Assembly: GCA_041399205.1 (NCBI GenBank)
Contig: JAWKTK010000003.1
Location: 806,001-870,000 of the forward strand
Origin: JAGQOZ01 sp041399205
Lineage (GTDB): Bacteria > Planctomycetota > Planctomycetia > Pirellulales > Pirellulaceae
Length of the DNA: 64,000 bases
Reading direction: 5' to 3'
The notes beneath the pieces are model-generated. The model was not told where the DNA came from, did not search any database, and worked only from the letters and a program-made list of their open reading frames with translations. The stretch's first letter is position 1. The number at the start of each line of letters is the position of its first letter. A program made the position numbers and the translations under genes. Positions 28,581-39,348 of this stretch are shown here, piece after piece.

Positions 28581-31500
28581 ATGTGGCCGTTTCGAAAATA
28601 TTCGACACAAAAGTCAAGTTCATCGTTTCGACGCAACCGTCCGTTTCAGTACCGAAACGAGGCTCGACCTTCGCTGGAATCGCTTGAAAACCGACAACTT
28701 TTGGCTGGCGATTTGGCGGCAAGTTTGAATCCGGACGGCGGACTGGTAATTACCGGTGGAGCGGCCATCGACAACGCCATCATTCAGGTGCACGCCGCAG
28801 CGGCCCATCTGGAGGTGTTTGATAGTGGCGAATCGATCGGCGAGTTCCGTTTGCAAGAAATAACGCAAGTCATTGTTCAACTGGGATCGGGTGACGACAC
28901 GCTGGAGGTCATCGATCCAGCCAACGAATTGATGCGCGCGGCATCGCTTGGTCCATTGACGCGGGCGAAGGTGACGATACCGTGCTGCTAACCGGCGAAC
29001 GGAATTCGCTTGATCAATGGCAAGCGATGCGAACCATGGCGTCGCTCTGGACAGAACTGGAAACGATCGCCAATGCCATGGACCAAATCTTAACCGGATC
29101 TCTGACGGAGGCTGCCGAAGAGTCGATCCAGGAAGCTCGTGACCAAATCACCAACCTGACCGACGCTTGGCGGCAACAAGCGGATGCGGAAATCTTTCCG
29201 CAGTTGGAAGCAGCCGCCGGACAGTTTGATGCGAAAATCATGGGCCAGTTTGATTCCTTGCTGGGCGAATTTGCGGAACTAGCCAATCGAGCAGAAGTGT
29301 TGGTTGCCGAAAGCCAAAGTTTGCTGGAGCCGCCCAGCGCGGGTGACCATCTGGTGACCATCGATGGCCAACCGATGGCCGCAATTCCGGGGCCTGGTGA
29401 TTATCCCGATGAATTTGTCGAAGGCGAAACAGATGTGGACGCAGTGATTCAGGATCAGAATTGGGAAGTCGAACATCAAGGACTCGGTGACCAGCTGACA
29501 AGCTTGACCAATGCCGCGCCCGTTCGAACCGAAGAAGCCGAAGTATTGTTTTCTTCTCAAGCAGACCAGCTGCAAACGAGTGTCGATGGTTCGCGCACCT
29601 TGGCCGAACAGATTGCTTCGCAGGCCGCAGAGCTTGCAGCGCGAAGCGAATCATGGGCAGATGGTGTCGAAGCATCCAGAATCCGTGCGGAAATGGACCT
29701 GCAGAATCAATTGGCCAACGTGCGAACGATGATGGACCAAGTTGCGCCTCTGCTGGCACACGCGACAGCTCAACTGGAACAATCGGCGGCAAAAGTGGCT
29801 GGATTGCCCAACAGTGACAGTCGGTGTCAAGTGACTCCCAAGCATCAGTTTCAAGGTGGAGCGGGATTGGACATCTTCTTTCCGTTTTCTTCGCCATTTC
29901 AAAGTTGGTCGATTTCCGGCGGCGCAGGTACGGACATTTTGTTCGGTGGGTTTGTGGATGACATCATCAGCGGCGGCGCCGGTTCAGATTGGCTGTTTGG
30001 ATTGCGAGGCAACGATCTGATTCACGGCGATGATGGCACCGACTTCCTGTTCGGCGAATTCTTGGTCGACATCCCGTTTTTCTCGGGCGATGACTGCGTC
30101 TACGGCGACGATGGCACCGACTTGATCATGGGCGACAACGCCATCGATACGGGAAACATCGGCGGCAAAGACGACCTGCATGGCGGCAAAGGCGTCGACA
30201 TCGTTCTGGGTGATGATCTCACGGACGTCTTTACCAACGGACCGGGAGACAATGACACGATCCACGGCGACGACGACTTGGACATCCTGTTTGCCACCGG
30301 TGGTAACGACACCGTGTTTGGCGGACTCCATATTGACGCCATGTTTGGCGGACAAGGTGACGACACGCTATATGCGAATGATTCGTCCTACCTGAATGAC
30401 GGCCTGACCATTGGCAGCACACCGATTGTGATTGGTAGTCTGCAAGTGGGCGGTGCTGGCGCAGATACGATTTACGGAGCGAACGGGATAGACGTCCAAG
30501 TGGGTGGCACCGATCAGGATACCATCTATGGCAAGGACTACATTGACTTCCAATTGGGCGGTCCAGACAACGACACCATGTACGGCGAATCGGGCGGTGC
30601 GTTGTTCATGATCAGCAATGTGCCCATCCGTTTTGGCAATATCATGTTGGGTGGCACCGAATTGGATCAGATGTGGGGCGGCGGCGATTTGGACATCATG
30701 TTGGGTGGTTCGCACGACGACACGATGTACGGCTATGACGGCAACTTCGAACTGTTCGGCATCGACGGTGATATCATGTTCGGCGGCACCGGTAATGACA
30801 CCATGGAAGGAGACGACGAATCGCTGTTGTTATTGACTTCGCATGATTGGATGTGGGGCCAAGACGGTGATGACACCATCCGAGGTGGTCGTCAGGGAGA
30901 TTTCCTGTTTGGCGGTAACGGCGATGACACCATCACCGGCGACAGCGAAGGCCCGCTGTTGCTGCTATCGAACGATCTGATTGTCGGAGGCGATGGGAAC
31001 GACACGCTGCAAGGCGGCAACGGCATTGACGTGATGCTGGGCGGCAATGGCGACGATGACATGACGGGCGACAACGAATCGTTGTGGTTGGTAACGTCAG
31101 CCGACTGGATGTTCGGCGGTGACGGTAATGACACGATGCGAGGTGGCAGCCAGAGTGACAAACTGTTTGGCCAGCAAGGAAACGATCTGATCAACGGCGA
31201 CAGCAATTCGCTGCTGCTGGTCAATTCCAACGACTTGATGTTGGGCGGCGCAGGAAACGACACCATGGATGGCGGCAACGGCAAGGACTTAATTCTGGGC
31301 CAAGACGGTGACGATCGAATCCAAGGCGATGCGAGTTCGTTTGGCATGGTCACGTCACAAGATTTGGTCTTCGGCGGCGACGGTGACGACTACATTGACG
31401 GCGGTGTGAACCAGGACTTGCTGTTCGGCCAAGCGGGATGCGACTACATGCTGGGTGACAACGGTGCGTCTTGGATGATCCTTTCGCTGGACGTCATGCA

Positions 31501-34075
31501 CGGTGGTTCTGGCTGCGACGAAATGTACGGCGGTCGATCGGCCGATTTAATGTTTGGCGGTGGAGACATTGACACCATGGACGGGCAATGGGGCTTGGAC
31601 ATCATGGCAGGAAATGACGGCACGGATCGAATGAACGGAGGCGATTTCGCCGACATCATGACCGGCGGCAATGACGGTGATGTGATGCACGGCAACGACG
31701 GTCCAGACCTAATCCTGGGCCAAGATGGTGACGACTGCTTGTACGGTGACGACGGCCTAGACATTTTATTCGGCGGCAACGGCAACGACTGCATGTACGG
31801 TGGTAACTTCCTGGATTGGATGTACGGCGGCAGCGGCAATGACACCATGTTTGGCGAAGCGGGGCCAGACATGATGTTCGGCCAAGATGGCCATGACCGC
31901 ATGGATGGTGGGTCGAGTGCCGATGTGATGTCCGGTGGCAGCGGCAACGATCAAATGTGGGGCGGTCCCGGTTGGGATGCGCTGTTCGGCAACGGCGGCA
32001 ACGATACATTGATCGGTGGTTCCGGCGCAGACCTGTTGGTCGGCGGTTCCGGCAGCGACTCGAAAACGCAAGGTGGTTCTGATTCCAGTGGCCTGTCTTG
32101 CAGTTGCGTGATTTTGCCTTGCAAGTTCGACTTTGGGGACGCACCGAATAGCTATTCCACCTTGCTTCCGAACGGACCTCGGCACGGACTCGCGGGGCCT
32201 CGTCTTGGTTCGTCCATTGATGACGAAGCGAACGGTCAACCGACTGTGGGCGCGAATGGAGACGACACCAATTCGGTGGACGATGAAGACGGCGTCAGTC
32301 TCAGTGCGTTGACCGCCGGCAGTACCACCGTGATCAGCGTTTCCATGTCCAACGCCGCAAACGCTCGACTCGACGCTTGGGTCGACTTCAACGCCAACGG
32401 TATCTTCGATCATCCATTGGAACAAGTCGCCGCCGGATTTCCGTTGGTGCCAGGATCGAATTCGGTACCCATCAGCATCCCCGGCAGTGCCACTCTGGGA
32501 AATACGTACGCTCGCTTCCGAGTGAGTTTGTCGGGCGGCTTGACACCATTGGGCATGGCGTTGGACGGCGAAGTCGAAGACTATGCCGTGCAGATTCGGC
32601 CTCGAGAACCAGAACTGGACTTTAGCGATGCACCCGACAGCTACGGCACCACGCTGGCCAACAATGGAGCTCGTCATTTGCTGGGCGGGCCACAACTGGG
32701 CACGGTCATTGACGCCGAACCAGACGGTCAGCCTTCGGTCGGTGCGTTTCTGGACGACAACGTGGCGCTCGATGACGAAGAAGGCATCATGTTCTTTCCG
32801 ATGACACCGGGCGGACAGACGGAAATTGGCGTGACGCTCAGCAACGCGACCAACGCTGTGGTGGACGGCTGGATGGATTTCAACGGCAATGGCGTGTTCG
32901 ATCATCCGGCCGAACAAATCTTAGCGGCTCAGCCTATATTTGCCGGCATAAATTTCTTTGGGTTCACCGTTCCGGCAAGTTCGGTTATCTCCACGTACGC
33001 TCGTTTCCGAGTGAGCACGTCGGGCGTTGCTGGGCCGACGGGGTTTGGCGGACCCGGCGAAGTGGAAGACTATCGAGTTGGCATGTCGCCCGGTACAGGA
33101 ATAGGTGGATTGGTGGGATTCGAATATGATCCGGCACCGTTTGCCCAGGTTGCTCGAGCGGCAGATACTTTTTTGCCATCCCACCAAAACGTGCGAACCA
33201 TCGATTTGAGCGAATTCGAATCACTTCCCGACAATGACACCTTGTTGGCAGCGCATGGGATTGCGATTAACAATCGAGGTTCGTATTCGATGGGACAGGA
33301 AGGCGATCCGACTTCAGTGGAACAACTGGACGGATTTGATGGACAGTATCTTCCCGACGGAGACCGCGTGCTGGTGAAACTGGACAACGATGCGGGCGAA
33401 GCACTCGAGATTGTCTTCGACCAACTCGTTTCCGGCGTGACTGGTTTTATCGGCACCGGGGCCGAAGGGACAATCGAAACGATTACGGTCAGTGCCTTCG
33501 ATGTGGACGGTCACCTGTTGTTTTCATATCCAGCCACGGTCCATTTGTTTGCTGATTCGGACAACCGAGAAGGCTTTTTTGGAGTTCGCACGGAAGACAA
33601 TCAGGCTTCCATCAAGTCGATTCAATTACGCAACAACAATCCGACGCCGTTTGGGAACGCCTTGCTGCTGGGGCCGCTGCACGTGGCAACACCCGCGACG
33701 AATCCGGCTGATTTTAGCGGCGATGGCCAGTTGGATGTGAGCGATCTGAATCTGTTGCTCCAAGCCATTGCCGGTCAAGACAGCGATGCTCGGTTTGACT
33801 TGAACGGAGATGGATTGCTGGATTCGCAAGACCAGACGGTTATGTTGCGAGATTACTTGCATACAGAACGAGGTGACGCGAACTTGGACGGCGTATTTGA
33901 CACGTCAGATCTGGTCTTGGTCTTCATCGCCGGTTTGTACGAAACGGGTCAATCGGCACAGTGGCAACAGGGCGATTGGAACGGCGACGGATTCTTTGGC
34001 ACAGCCGATCTGATTGCTGCCTTCCAAGTCGGTTGGTACGAATCGGGGCCGCTAATGCGAACCGGCGACCAATAA
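28581..34075 (+). CDS. Giant LEPR-XLL / RTX calcium-binding / GEVED / dockerin surface protein (one frameshift)
   Basis: About 1830 residues from ATG 28581. The N-terminus is basic and holds RPSLESLENRQLLAGDLAAS, the LEPR-XLL motif of planctomycete exported proteins. A ~280-residue helical, Glu/Gln-rich region follows, then RTX nonapeptide repeats (GGxGxDxx) from about residue 423 to 1163, which bind calcium when folded outside the cell. Two GEVED domains follow (DFGDAPNSYSTLL...DGEVEDYAVQI; DFSDAPDSYGTTL...GEVEDYRVGM), then a jelly-roll-like part, then dockerin-type EF-hand repeats (ADFSGDGQLDVSDLN, GDANLDGVFDTSDLVLV). One indel near 28960 separates ORF 28422-28991 from 28982-34075; the bridge reads DAGEGDDTVLLTGERN. 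The role is likely in adhesion or the cell surface. The remaining 3.4 kb after the RTX block is clean. Confidence 0.85.
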
Positions 34076-34351
34076 ATTCGTTTGCCCGATTCGCACCTTT
34101 TAATCACAATCGATTGAACCACCCTTTGTTGTAACAACGACATCACGGGTAGTAAGCAAAAAACGCCAAGAAAACGCTCGTGTGGAGGACTACCGCCATT
34201 TCAAAAAGTGTGGATTTTAGTAGTTGACGGACATGCATTCCCTGATAAGTTCTGGTTTGCCGTGGGGGCATGTCAATTTAGGAAGACCAGGATGGATGAC
34301 CTGCAGGCACCGTGATTCACATTTTGAACTTTCCACTTGAGGTTAAATGAC

Positions 34352-36295
34352 ATGAGAAACTTCTTAGCAAAATTCAGTTGGGCGCCAATTCGGGCATTCG
34401 GGCCTTCATCACAATTGTCCTAGTTCTGGCAATCCATTCTAGCAGCCACGCGACTGTCTATTTTGTGAATAATCAAACTGGCTCGAACGATTTCAATGGT
34501 ACAGAGGACACGGCGATTCCGGCAGCTTCGAGGGCTTTCGCAACAATCTAGCAGGCTGCCGACATTGCAGCATCCGGGGATATCATCTTGTTAAGGCAAC
34601 CAATTTCACTTACGATCCATTTGTCGTTAAATGCAGCAACGTCAAGTTTGTTGGCTACAACACTACGTATGATGCAAATGCGACCACTACAACCGGCGAT
34701 AGCGATTTAAGCGACGGAACCGGAATCCCCGAATCCCGTAACGCGGCGTTTGAGCAAGTTTACTATTCAAATGGAAACAATTGTTCCCATAATCCATGGT
34801 GCCAGTCGAAGTTCTGGAATCGTACGATCTAGCAGACCCAGCGTCTAACCCACAAGACAAGGGAAAATGTGACGATCAAGAATTTCTATGTAAGGAACGT
34901 CGATGTTGGCGTTCGCGCATATTTTACTGACGATAATGAAATCAGAAATGTCTTCGTCTATTCCACAGGAAACCTGAATTCGACAACCTATCTCTCCTGT
35001 GGCATAAAAATTCAGCTAGTGATCGAAACACCGTAAAAACCTGTGTCGTCTACAATAATTCCTATTCCGGCATTTGGATGGCAGATGCAGATGACAACTA
35101 TATTGTGAATTGCAAAGTATATGCGGATGACAACAGCACTGGACTCGTCTCGAGCTGTGACTACTATTACTTGATCACGAACTCCGACGACAATCTGATC
35201 AAGAACTGCGACGCAGAACGACATCCCGACTATTTCGAAGGACAGAATCCGTCAAGGCATCTAGCTCACCAAGGGCACGGGTTTGTAGTGCAAGGCCTCC
35301 GGAGCGGCGACCAAGTATCAACGGGAAACACGTACTCGGGATGTAATGCTCTAAATATGCGGGACGTCATCTTGCTTCGCGGACTCGATGCCCAGTACAA
35401 CACATTTAAGGCGATTACGTCCGAGATTGTGGAAGAGCAAGAAACAAGTAGCAGCCCGCTCTATGGTGGGTACCGCTAGGTGCATTCAGCTCTCCAACGG
35501 TCCATCTAACAATAGATTCACGCAGATCTGGTTGAAGAACTCTTGATGTGGCCATCGACTTTCTCGCAAGTACGAATCCTATCGGAACATGGGACGAATG
35601 GACCGAGATTTTTGCAGGCGACAAATGCACTGCTAAGGACAATCATTTCGATAACTGCATCTTTGACTGTGAAGTCGCCATCTCGTGTAACGACGCAGTC
35701 GACGAACAAGGAAAGACCATTCCTGATATTGGGTTCAACGACCTTAACGACAACATCGCCTTGAAAGTCAAGGGCAATGGCTTCCACTTTTGTACGTTCA
35801 TTTGGAACGAAGAAGTCAAGTCAGTTTCGCGCCGTTCGTCACGGACGAAAATGCATTTTTCATGCGGCGCGACATGCCGAGTCTAATGTGATTCAAAATT
35901 GCATTATCAAGGGATTCAAGACGTACGCAGCCGAAGACTCGAACTATGCGAACAATCGCAGCAAGATTCCGCTTGCAACAAGCTACACCAATTCACAGCA
36001 ACAGAATGACAAATACGTCACGGGATTTGCAATCACCGATTCCTGTATTTTCAACCCTGACAGTAACGGTGCCGAAGTTTTTCCAGATTGCTACGGACCA
36101 TTTTTCTTAGTAGCAATCTTTATGGTGTAGATCCGCAGTTCGATCCAAATGGCATTACCGGTTACGAATTGAGCCCCAATTCACCGTGTATCGCTGCCAA
36201 TCCATCGGTATATGGGCGTATCCAGAGACTTTTGGTTTTTTTGGCGAGGTGCGAATAAGGATATCGGCGCTATTGAAGAGGAGTTATTTCAATGA
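34352..36295 (+). pseudogene. Decayed right-handed beta-helix (pectate-lyase-like) secreted protein gene
   Basis: ATG 34352 has TGAGG upstream. Joined frames give a signal peptide (AFITIVLVLAIHSSSHA), then VYFVNNQTGSNDFNGTED and QAADIAASGDIILL, the N-terminal cap of parallel beta-helix proteins. Asn-rich rungs follow: VTIKNFYVRNVDVGVRAYF, NYIVNCKVYADDNSTGL, NLIKNCDAERHPDYFEG, NHFDNCIFDCEVAISCND, NVIQNCIIKGFKTYA. The end reads GITGYELSPNSPCIAANPS and NKDIGAIEEELFQ, stopping at TGA 36293-36295. At least seven frame changes occur, and the cap has TAG where CAG (Q of ATIQQAADI) is expected. Fragments are open only as 35078-35479, 35548-35886 and 35777-36130. The stretch is more A+T-rich than neighbouring genes. 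The stop overlaps the next start as ATGA. Confidence 0.75.
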
Positions 36296-37455
36296 CATGT
36301 CCTACGCGAGCTCGACATTGGATTGTCGGTCTCATCGTGTCGACAGTTTGGCTGCCGTGTTTGGTGACGGATGCGGCAGTCCCATTCCTGGTCGAAGAGT
36401 TTTCGCGCTGGCATCTTTGACGGGTTCGACAATCCGGGATGGGCAACGAATTTTCCAGTCTCGTTTAACGACAGTGGCTTGGACTTTAGCATGGAGAAAT
36501 TTGCGAATACAACCTACATACTACGACGAAATGATTTGGCATCGGGAGTTTCACGGTTCGAATTGAATTTTCTGAAGTAGACTTTCCAGAATTGACTCTC
36601 GAACCGGATTCGCCTATGGCTGTATCCGGACTGACATTGAGCCAGGGCATCTCCAGCGATGGAAGTGGTTTTGTCGTACTTCTAAACGAATTGCCCCAGA
36701 ATCTGAACGACGACAACACGTTTAACATTCAGATTAATGACAACTTACCACGGGGCACAGATGTCCCTGAATCGCAAGGCGCAATCGCATTCGAATGGTA
36801 TTACGATTACCTTAGGCAAGAGTATACGATTACATATTTTTTCGAATTAGTGAATGGGTCGGCGTCGATGACATTTGGTCCTTTCACTTCGGCATCGAAA
36901 GCAGCTGAATCACAGTTGACTGTCGCCGTCAAGAACCTTGCGGGTGCTGGGCCAGTGACAGCAACGTTAGATCGCGTCGTTATCATTGGGGAACCCGACG
37001 TGGCAGGAGACTCTAGCGGAAACGACGTTTTGGATGTGAATGATGTTGATTTCTTGATCAATGGCATTCGCAATGAATATGAATTTGTGGATCTAACCAA
37101 CGATGGCATTGCCGATGCTTTCGACCTGGAATACTGGGTACACGATTTGAAATCCACTTTCTACGGCGATGCGAATCTCAACGGACAGTTCTCTAGCTCT
37201 GATTTAGTCATCGCATTACAAGGCGGTGAATATGAAGACGACATTCCTCGAAACTCGACTTGGTCAAGCGGAGATTGGAATGGCGACGGTGACTTCACAA
37301 CCGCCGATTTGGTTCTGGCGTTTCAGGATGGCGGCTACGAACTGGGGCCTCGCGAAGCGGTTCGCAGCGTGCCCGAACCAAATGAATCTAGAGCGGCAGT
37401 CTCGTTTGCAGTTCTGCTCGTTTGGCTGGTGCGTCGCCGGCGATTTGTGGCGTAG
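36292..37455 (+). CDS. Dockerin-like, PEP-CTERM-type secreted protein 1 (two compensating frameshifts)
   Basis: ATG 36292 overlaps the beta-helix stop by ATGA. The signal peptide is HWIVGLIVSTVWLPCLVTDA. At about 36405 the frame moves to FDGFDNPGWATNFPVSFND, then back at about 36530 (IGSFTVRIEFSEVDFPELTL), so the two indels cancel and the main ORF 36592-37455 is in the start frame. The central ~150 residues form a beta-rich domain of no known family. Dockerin-like repeats follow (DVLDVNDVDFLINGI, GDANLNGQFSSSDLVIAL, GDWNGDGDFTTADLVLAF). The end is VPEP, a hydrophobic helix, and LVRRRRFVA: a PEP-CTERM sorting signal for processing at the membrane. The last ~70 bases continue into the repeat found again at 38991. 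Confidence 0.75.
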
Positions 37456-37469
37456 CACTCACTAAAAAA

Positions 37470-37547
37470 AACGCAGAGGCGCCGAGTTACGCAGAGGTCA
37501 TGACTACCACGAGTCTCCTGCTCTGCGATTCTCGGCGCCTCGGCGTT
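37470..37547 (+). terminator. Large palindrome acting as a likely terminator of PEP-CTERM gene 1
   Basis: Two 27-base arms of mostly matching sequence (core GGCGCCGAG/CTCGGCGCC flanked by CGCAGAG/CTCTGCG) with a 24-base loop. The second arm runs into TTTTATT. It sits 15 bases after the stop. The sequence style (GCAGAGGCGCCGAG) resembles dispersed palindromes seen in environmental bacteria, so it may be a REP-like element serving as a terminator. Confidence 0.6.
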
Positions 37548-37765
37548 TTATTCTCTGTTCGGTCTTGGCGGACGAAATTGCCGAACAGTCGCAAAGCGTC
37601 GAGTACAACTTGGTTTCATGTTTTCCGCATCATTCGCGTAGTTCAGTTGCCACTAGCCGTTCGTAGTGCCGCCTTCAGGCGGAAAGGGAGATTGGCTTGT
37701 GGATGGCACCGACCAAAAAAGTACGTGCGGCCCGCTGAAAAGCTCGGCGGGAATCTCGGTCTCCC

Positions 37766-39024
37766 GTGTACTTGGGCCGCGTTATTCTTGAAACAGCAGA
37801 GGCGCGAATTCATTTAAATACTGTCGCCAAACGATCCAGGTCGTATCGTCGATTCAGACGTTCATTGTGTCTATGGATAGGGCTGATGACTGGGGCCAAC
37901 GCCTTCGCGGTCGACTACTTAGTCGAATCGTTCGACGGAACGGGAGAGAACGCGTCAAATAACGGAAGTTTTATTGGTCTAGATCTACCGGACTGGAGCA
38001 TACAAGGAGATCCAACTTTCGCCGATGGTTCACTGGTGTTCATAAACGAGACGGAAGAGGGCGACGAATTTGACGAAAGGATTTCGCACTACGGAGCGTT
38101 GGTGACTTCGGTAGCTTCTCGACAATCCTGGATTTAACGCATCTCGACGTAGGTTCGTTTGACGTCGAGACAGAGAACATCAATGCGAATAGTTTTTTTG
38201 TATTTCGAATGCGATTCGGTAGTGGTAGTGAAAACGTGATTACGTTCGGTGTTTCCGAATACAGTGACGCACCCGAAGTTGATGACAACACTCAATGGGC
38301 CATTGCCATCAGAAGTGGCCAGCGACAACAAAACGCAATCGTACCTAGAGGCGACCGACTGCAAATAGGCATCGACTTTGATGCAACCACGAACCAAGCG
38401 CAAGTGTGGTACAACAACGATGGTCCGCAAGGTGAATCTCGTACATACTTTCCAGACGCAACACTTCGGCCATTGCCCGAAGGCGACATGACCGCAGAAT
38501 TATCTTTTGGCGCGGTGGACGGTGGCATTGCGAATGGCGGACTGGCGGCATGGTCGATTTGGCCGCATTCGGTGACAGGCGACTTCGATGGCGATGGCGT
38601 TCTTGGAGTCAGCGACGTCGATCTACTGGTGCGAGGATTCGAATCGTCTAGCTTCCTATTGGACGTCAACTCAAGCGATCAAGTGAATGACGACGATCTC
38701 GACTACTGGATTCATGAATTAGCGAACACTTACTTCGGTGATTCCAATCTGGACGGCGAGTTCAACAGTGCGGACTTGGTCAACATTTTCGCAGCTGGCG
38801 AATACGAAGATGCAATCGATGGAAACTCTACTTGGGCGACCGGTTGGTCGGGCAATGGCGAGTTCGATAGTGCGGATCTGGTGTTGGCGTTTCAGGATGG
38901 CGGCTACGAACTAGGGCCTCGCGAAGCGGTTCGTAGCGTGCCCGAACCAATCGGATCTGGCGTGGCAGTTTTGTTTGGATTTTTGATCGGTTGGCTGGTG
39001 CGTCGCCGGCGATTTGTGGCGTAG
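37766..39024 (+). CDS. Dockerin-like, PEP-CTERM-type secreted protein 2 (frameshifted; start uncertain)
   Basis: A GTG at 37766 opens the frame, but the true protein probably begins near the signal peptide YRRFRRSLCLWIGLMTGANA (from about 37845). The repeat junction at 37841 may have removed the original start. The mature part begins VDYLVESFDGTGENASNNG and continues past an indel near 38110 (ILDLTHLDVGSFDVE bridges the ORFs 37766-38137 and 38209-39024). The body is a ~190-residue beta-rich, LamG/jelly-roll-like domain (VPRGDRLQIGIDFDATTNQA). Dockerin-like repeats follow (GDFDGDGVLGVSDVDLLV, GDSNLDGEFNSADLVNIF), then VPEP, a hydrophobic helix and RRRRFVA. Only the last ~60 residues resemble PEP-CTERM gene 1 at the DNA level; the body is different. 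Confidence 0.7.
37782..37841 (-). pseudogene. Duplicated 3' end of the esterase gene (60-bp fragment)
   Basis: These 60 bases are identical to the end of the esterase gene at 39349-39408, including its TAA stop and the codons for WRQYLNEFAPLLFQE. The match stops abruptly at 37841. Beyond it lies the signal peptide of PEP-CTERM gene 2 instead of the rest of the esterase. It is the footprint of a duplication or recombination that placed gene 2 between PEP-CTERM gene 1 and the esterase. Confidence 0.85.
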
Positions 39025-39038
39025 CACTCACTAAAATT

Positions 39039-39115
39039 AACGCGAAGCGCCGAGTTAAGCAGAGGAGATGACTACCACGAGTTTCCAGCTCTGCGATTCT
39101 CGGCGCCTCGGCGTT
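39039..39115 (+). terminator. Palindrome, likely terminator of PEP-CTERM gene 2
   Basis: Second copy of the large palindrome: arms of 26 and 27 bases around the GGCGCCGAG-like core, then TTTTATT, 15 bases after the stop of PEP-CTERM gene 2. Arm 1 has more mismatches here than in copy 1. Confidence 0.55.
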
Positions 39116-39281
39116 TTATTCTCTGTCCGGCCTTGGCGGACGAAATTGCCGGACAGTCGCAAAGCGTCGCGTACAACTTGGTTTCATGTTTTCCGCATCA
39201 TTCGCACGTTTCAGCTGCCACTAGCCGTTCGTAGTGCCGCCTTCAGGCGGAAAGGAGATTGGCTTGTGGATGGCACCGACC

Positions 39282-39347
39282 AAAAAAGTACGTGCGGCCC
39301 GCTGAAAAGCTCGGCGGGAATCTCGGTCTCCCGTGTACTTGGGCCGC
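39282..39347 (-). terminator. Compound hairpin with T-run, likely terminator of the esterase gene
   Basis: Begins 2 bases after the esterase stop. Read on the minus strand, GCGGCCC and AAGTAC are followed by two small internal hairpins, then GGGCCGC, AC and GTACTT running into further T's. The two outer pairings (7 bp and 6 bp) cross each other, so they form either alternative stems or a pseudoknot. The GTACTT arm plus T-run is a reasonable intrinsic terminator. The same element is repeated at 37714-37780. Confidence 0.55.
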
Positions 39348-39348
39348 G

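Larger units (their letters stand above)
37422..37841. repeat. 420-bp structured direct repeat, copy 1
   Basis: Nearly identical (about 20 differences by eye) to 38991-39408. It covers the last ~30 bases of a PEP-CTERM gene, the whole gap behind it, and 60 bases of the end of the esterase gene. It contains a 27-base palindrome (37470-37496/37521-37547), an 8-bp stem (37555-37562/37581-37588), a CCGCC-TTCA-GGCGG hairpin (37669-37682) and the interleaved stems described for copy 2. A further ~65 bases of coding sequence just upstream (to about 37315) also match the other copy. No gene is recognised in the 37456-37765 gap. Confidence 0.9.

Noticed and set aside
29850..32070. Regularly spaced short DNA repeats resembling a CRISPR array
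   Set aside because: They encode RTX glycine/aspartate nonapeptides in one long frame, vary in sequence, and have no spacers of constant length or cas genes.
31766..32917. 383-codon minus-strand frame (and others) opposite the RTX repeats
   Set aside because: Repeat-driven composition on the opposite strand of an obvious RTX/GEVED gene; the translation is His/Arg/Pro-rich with no recognisable domain.
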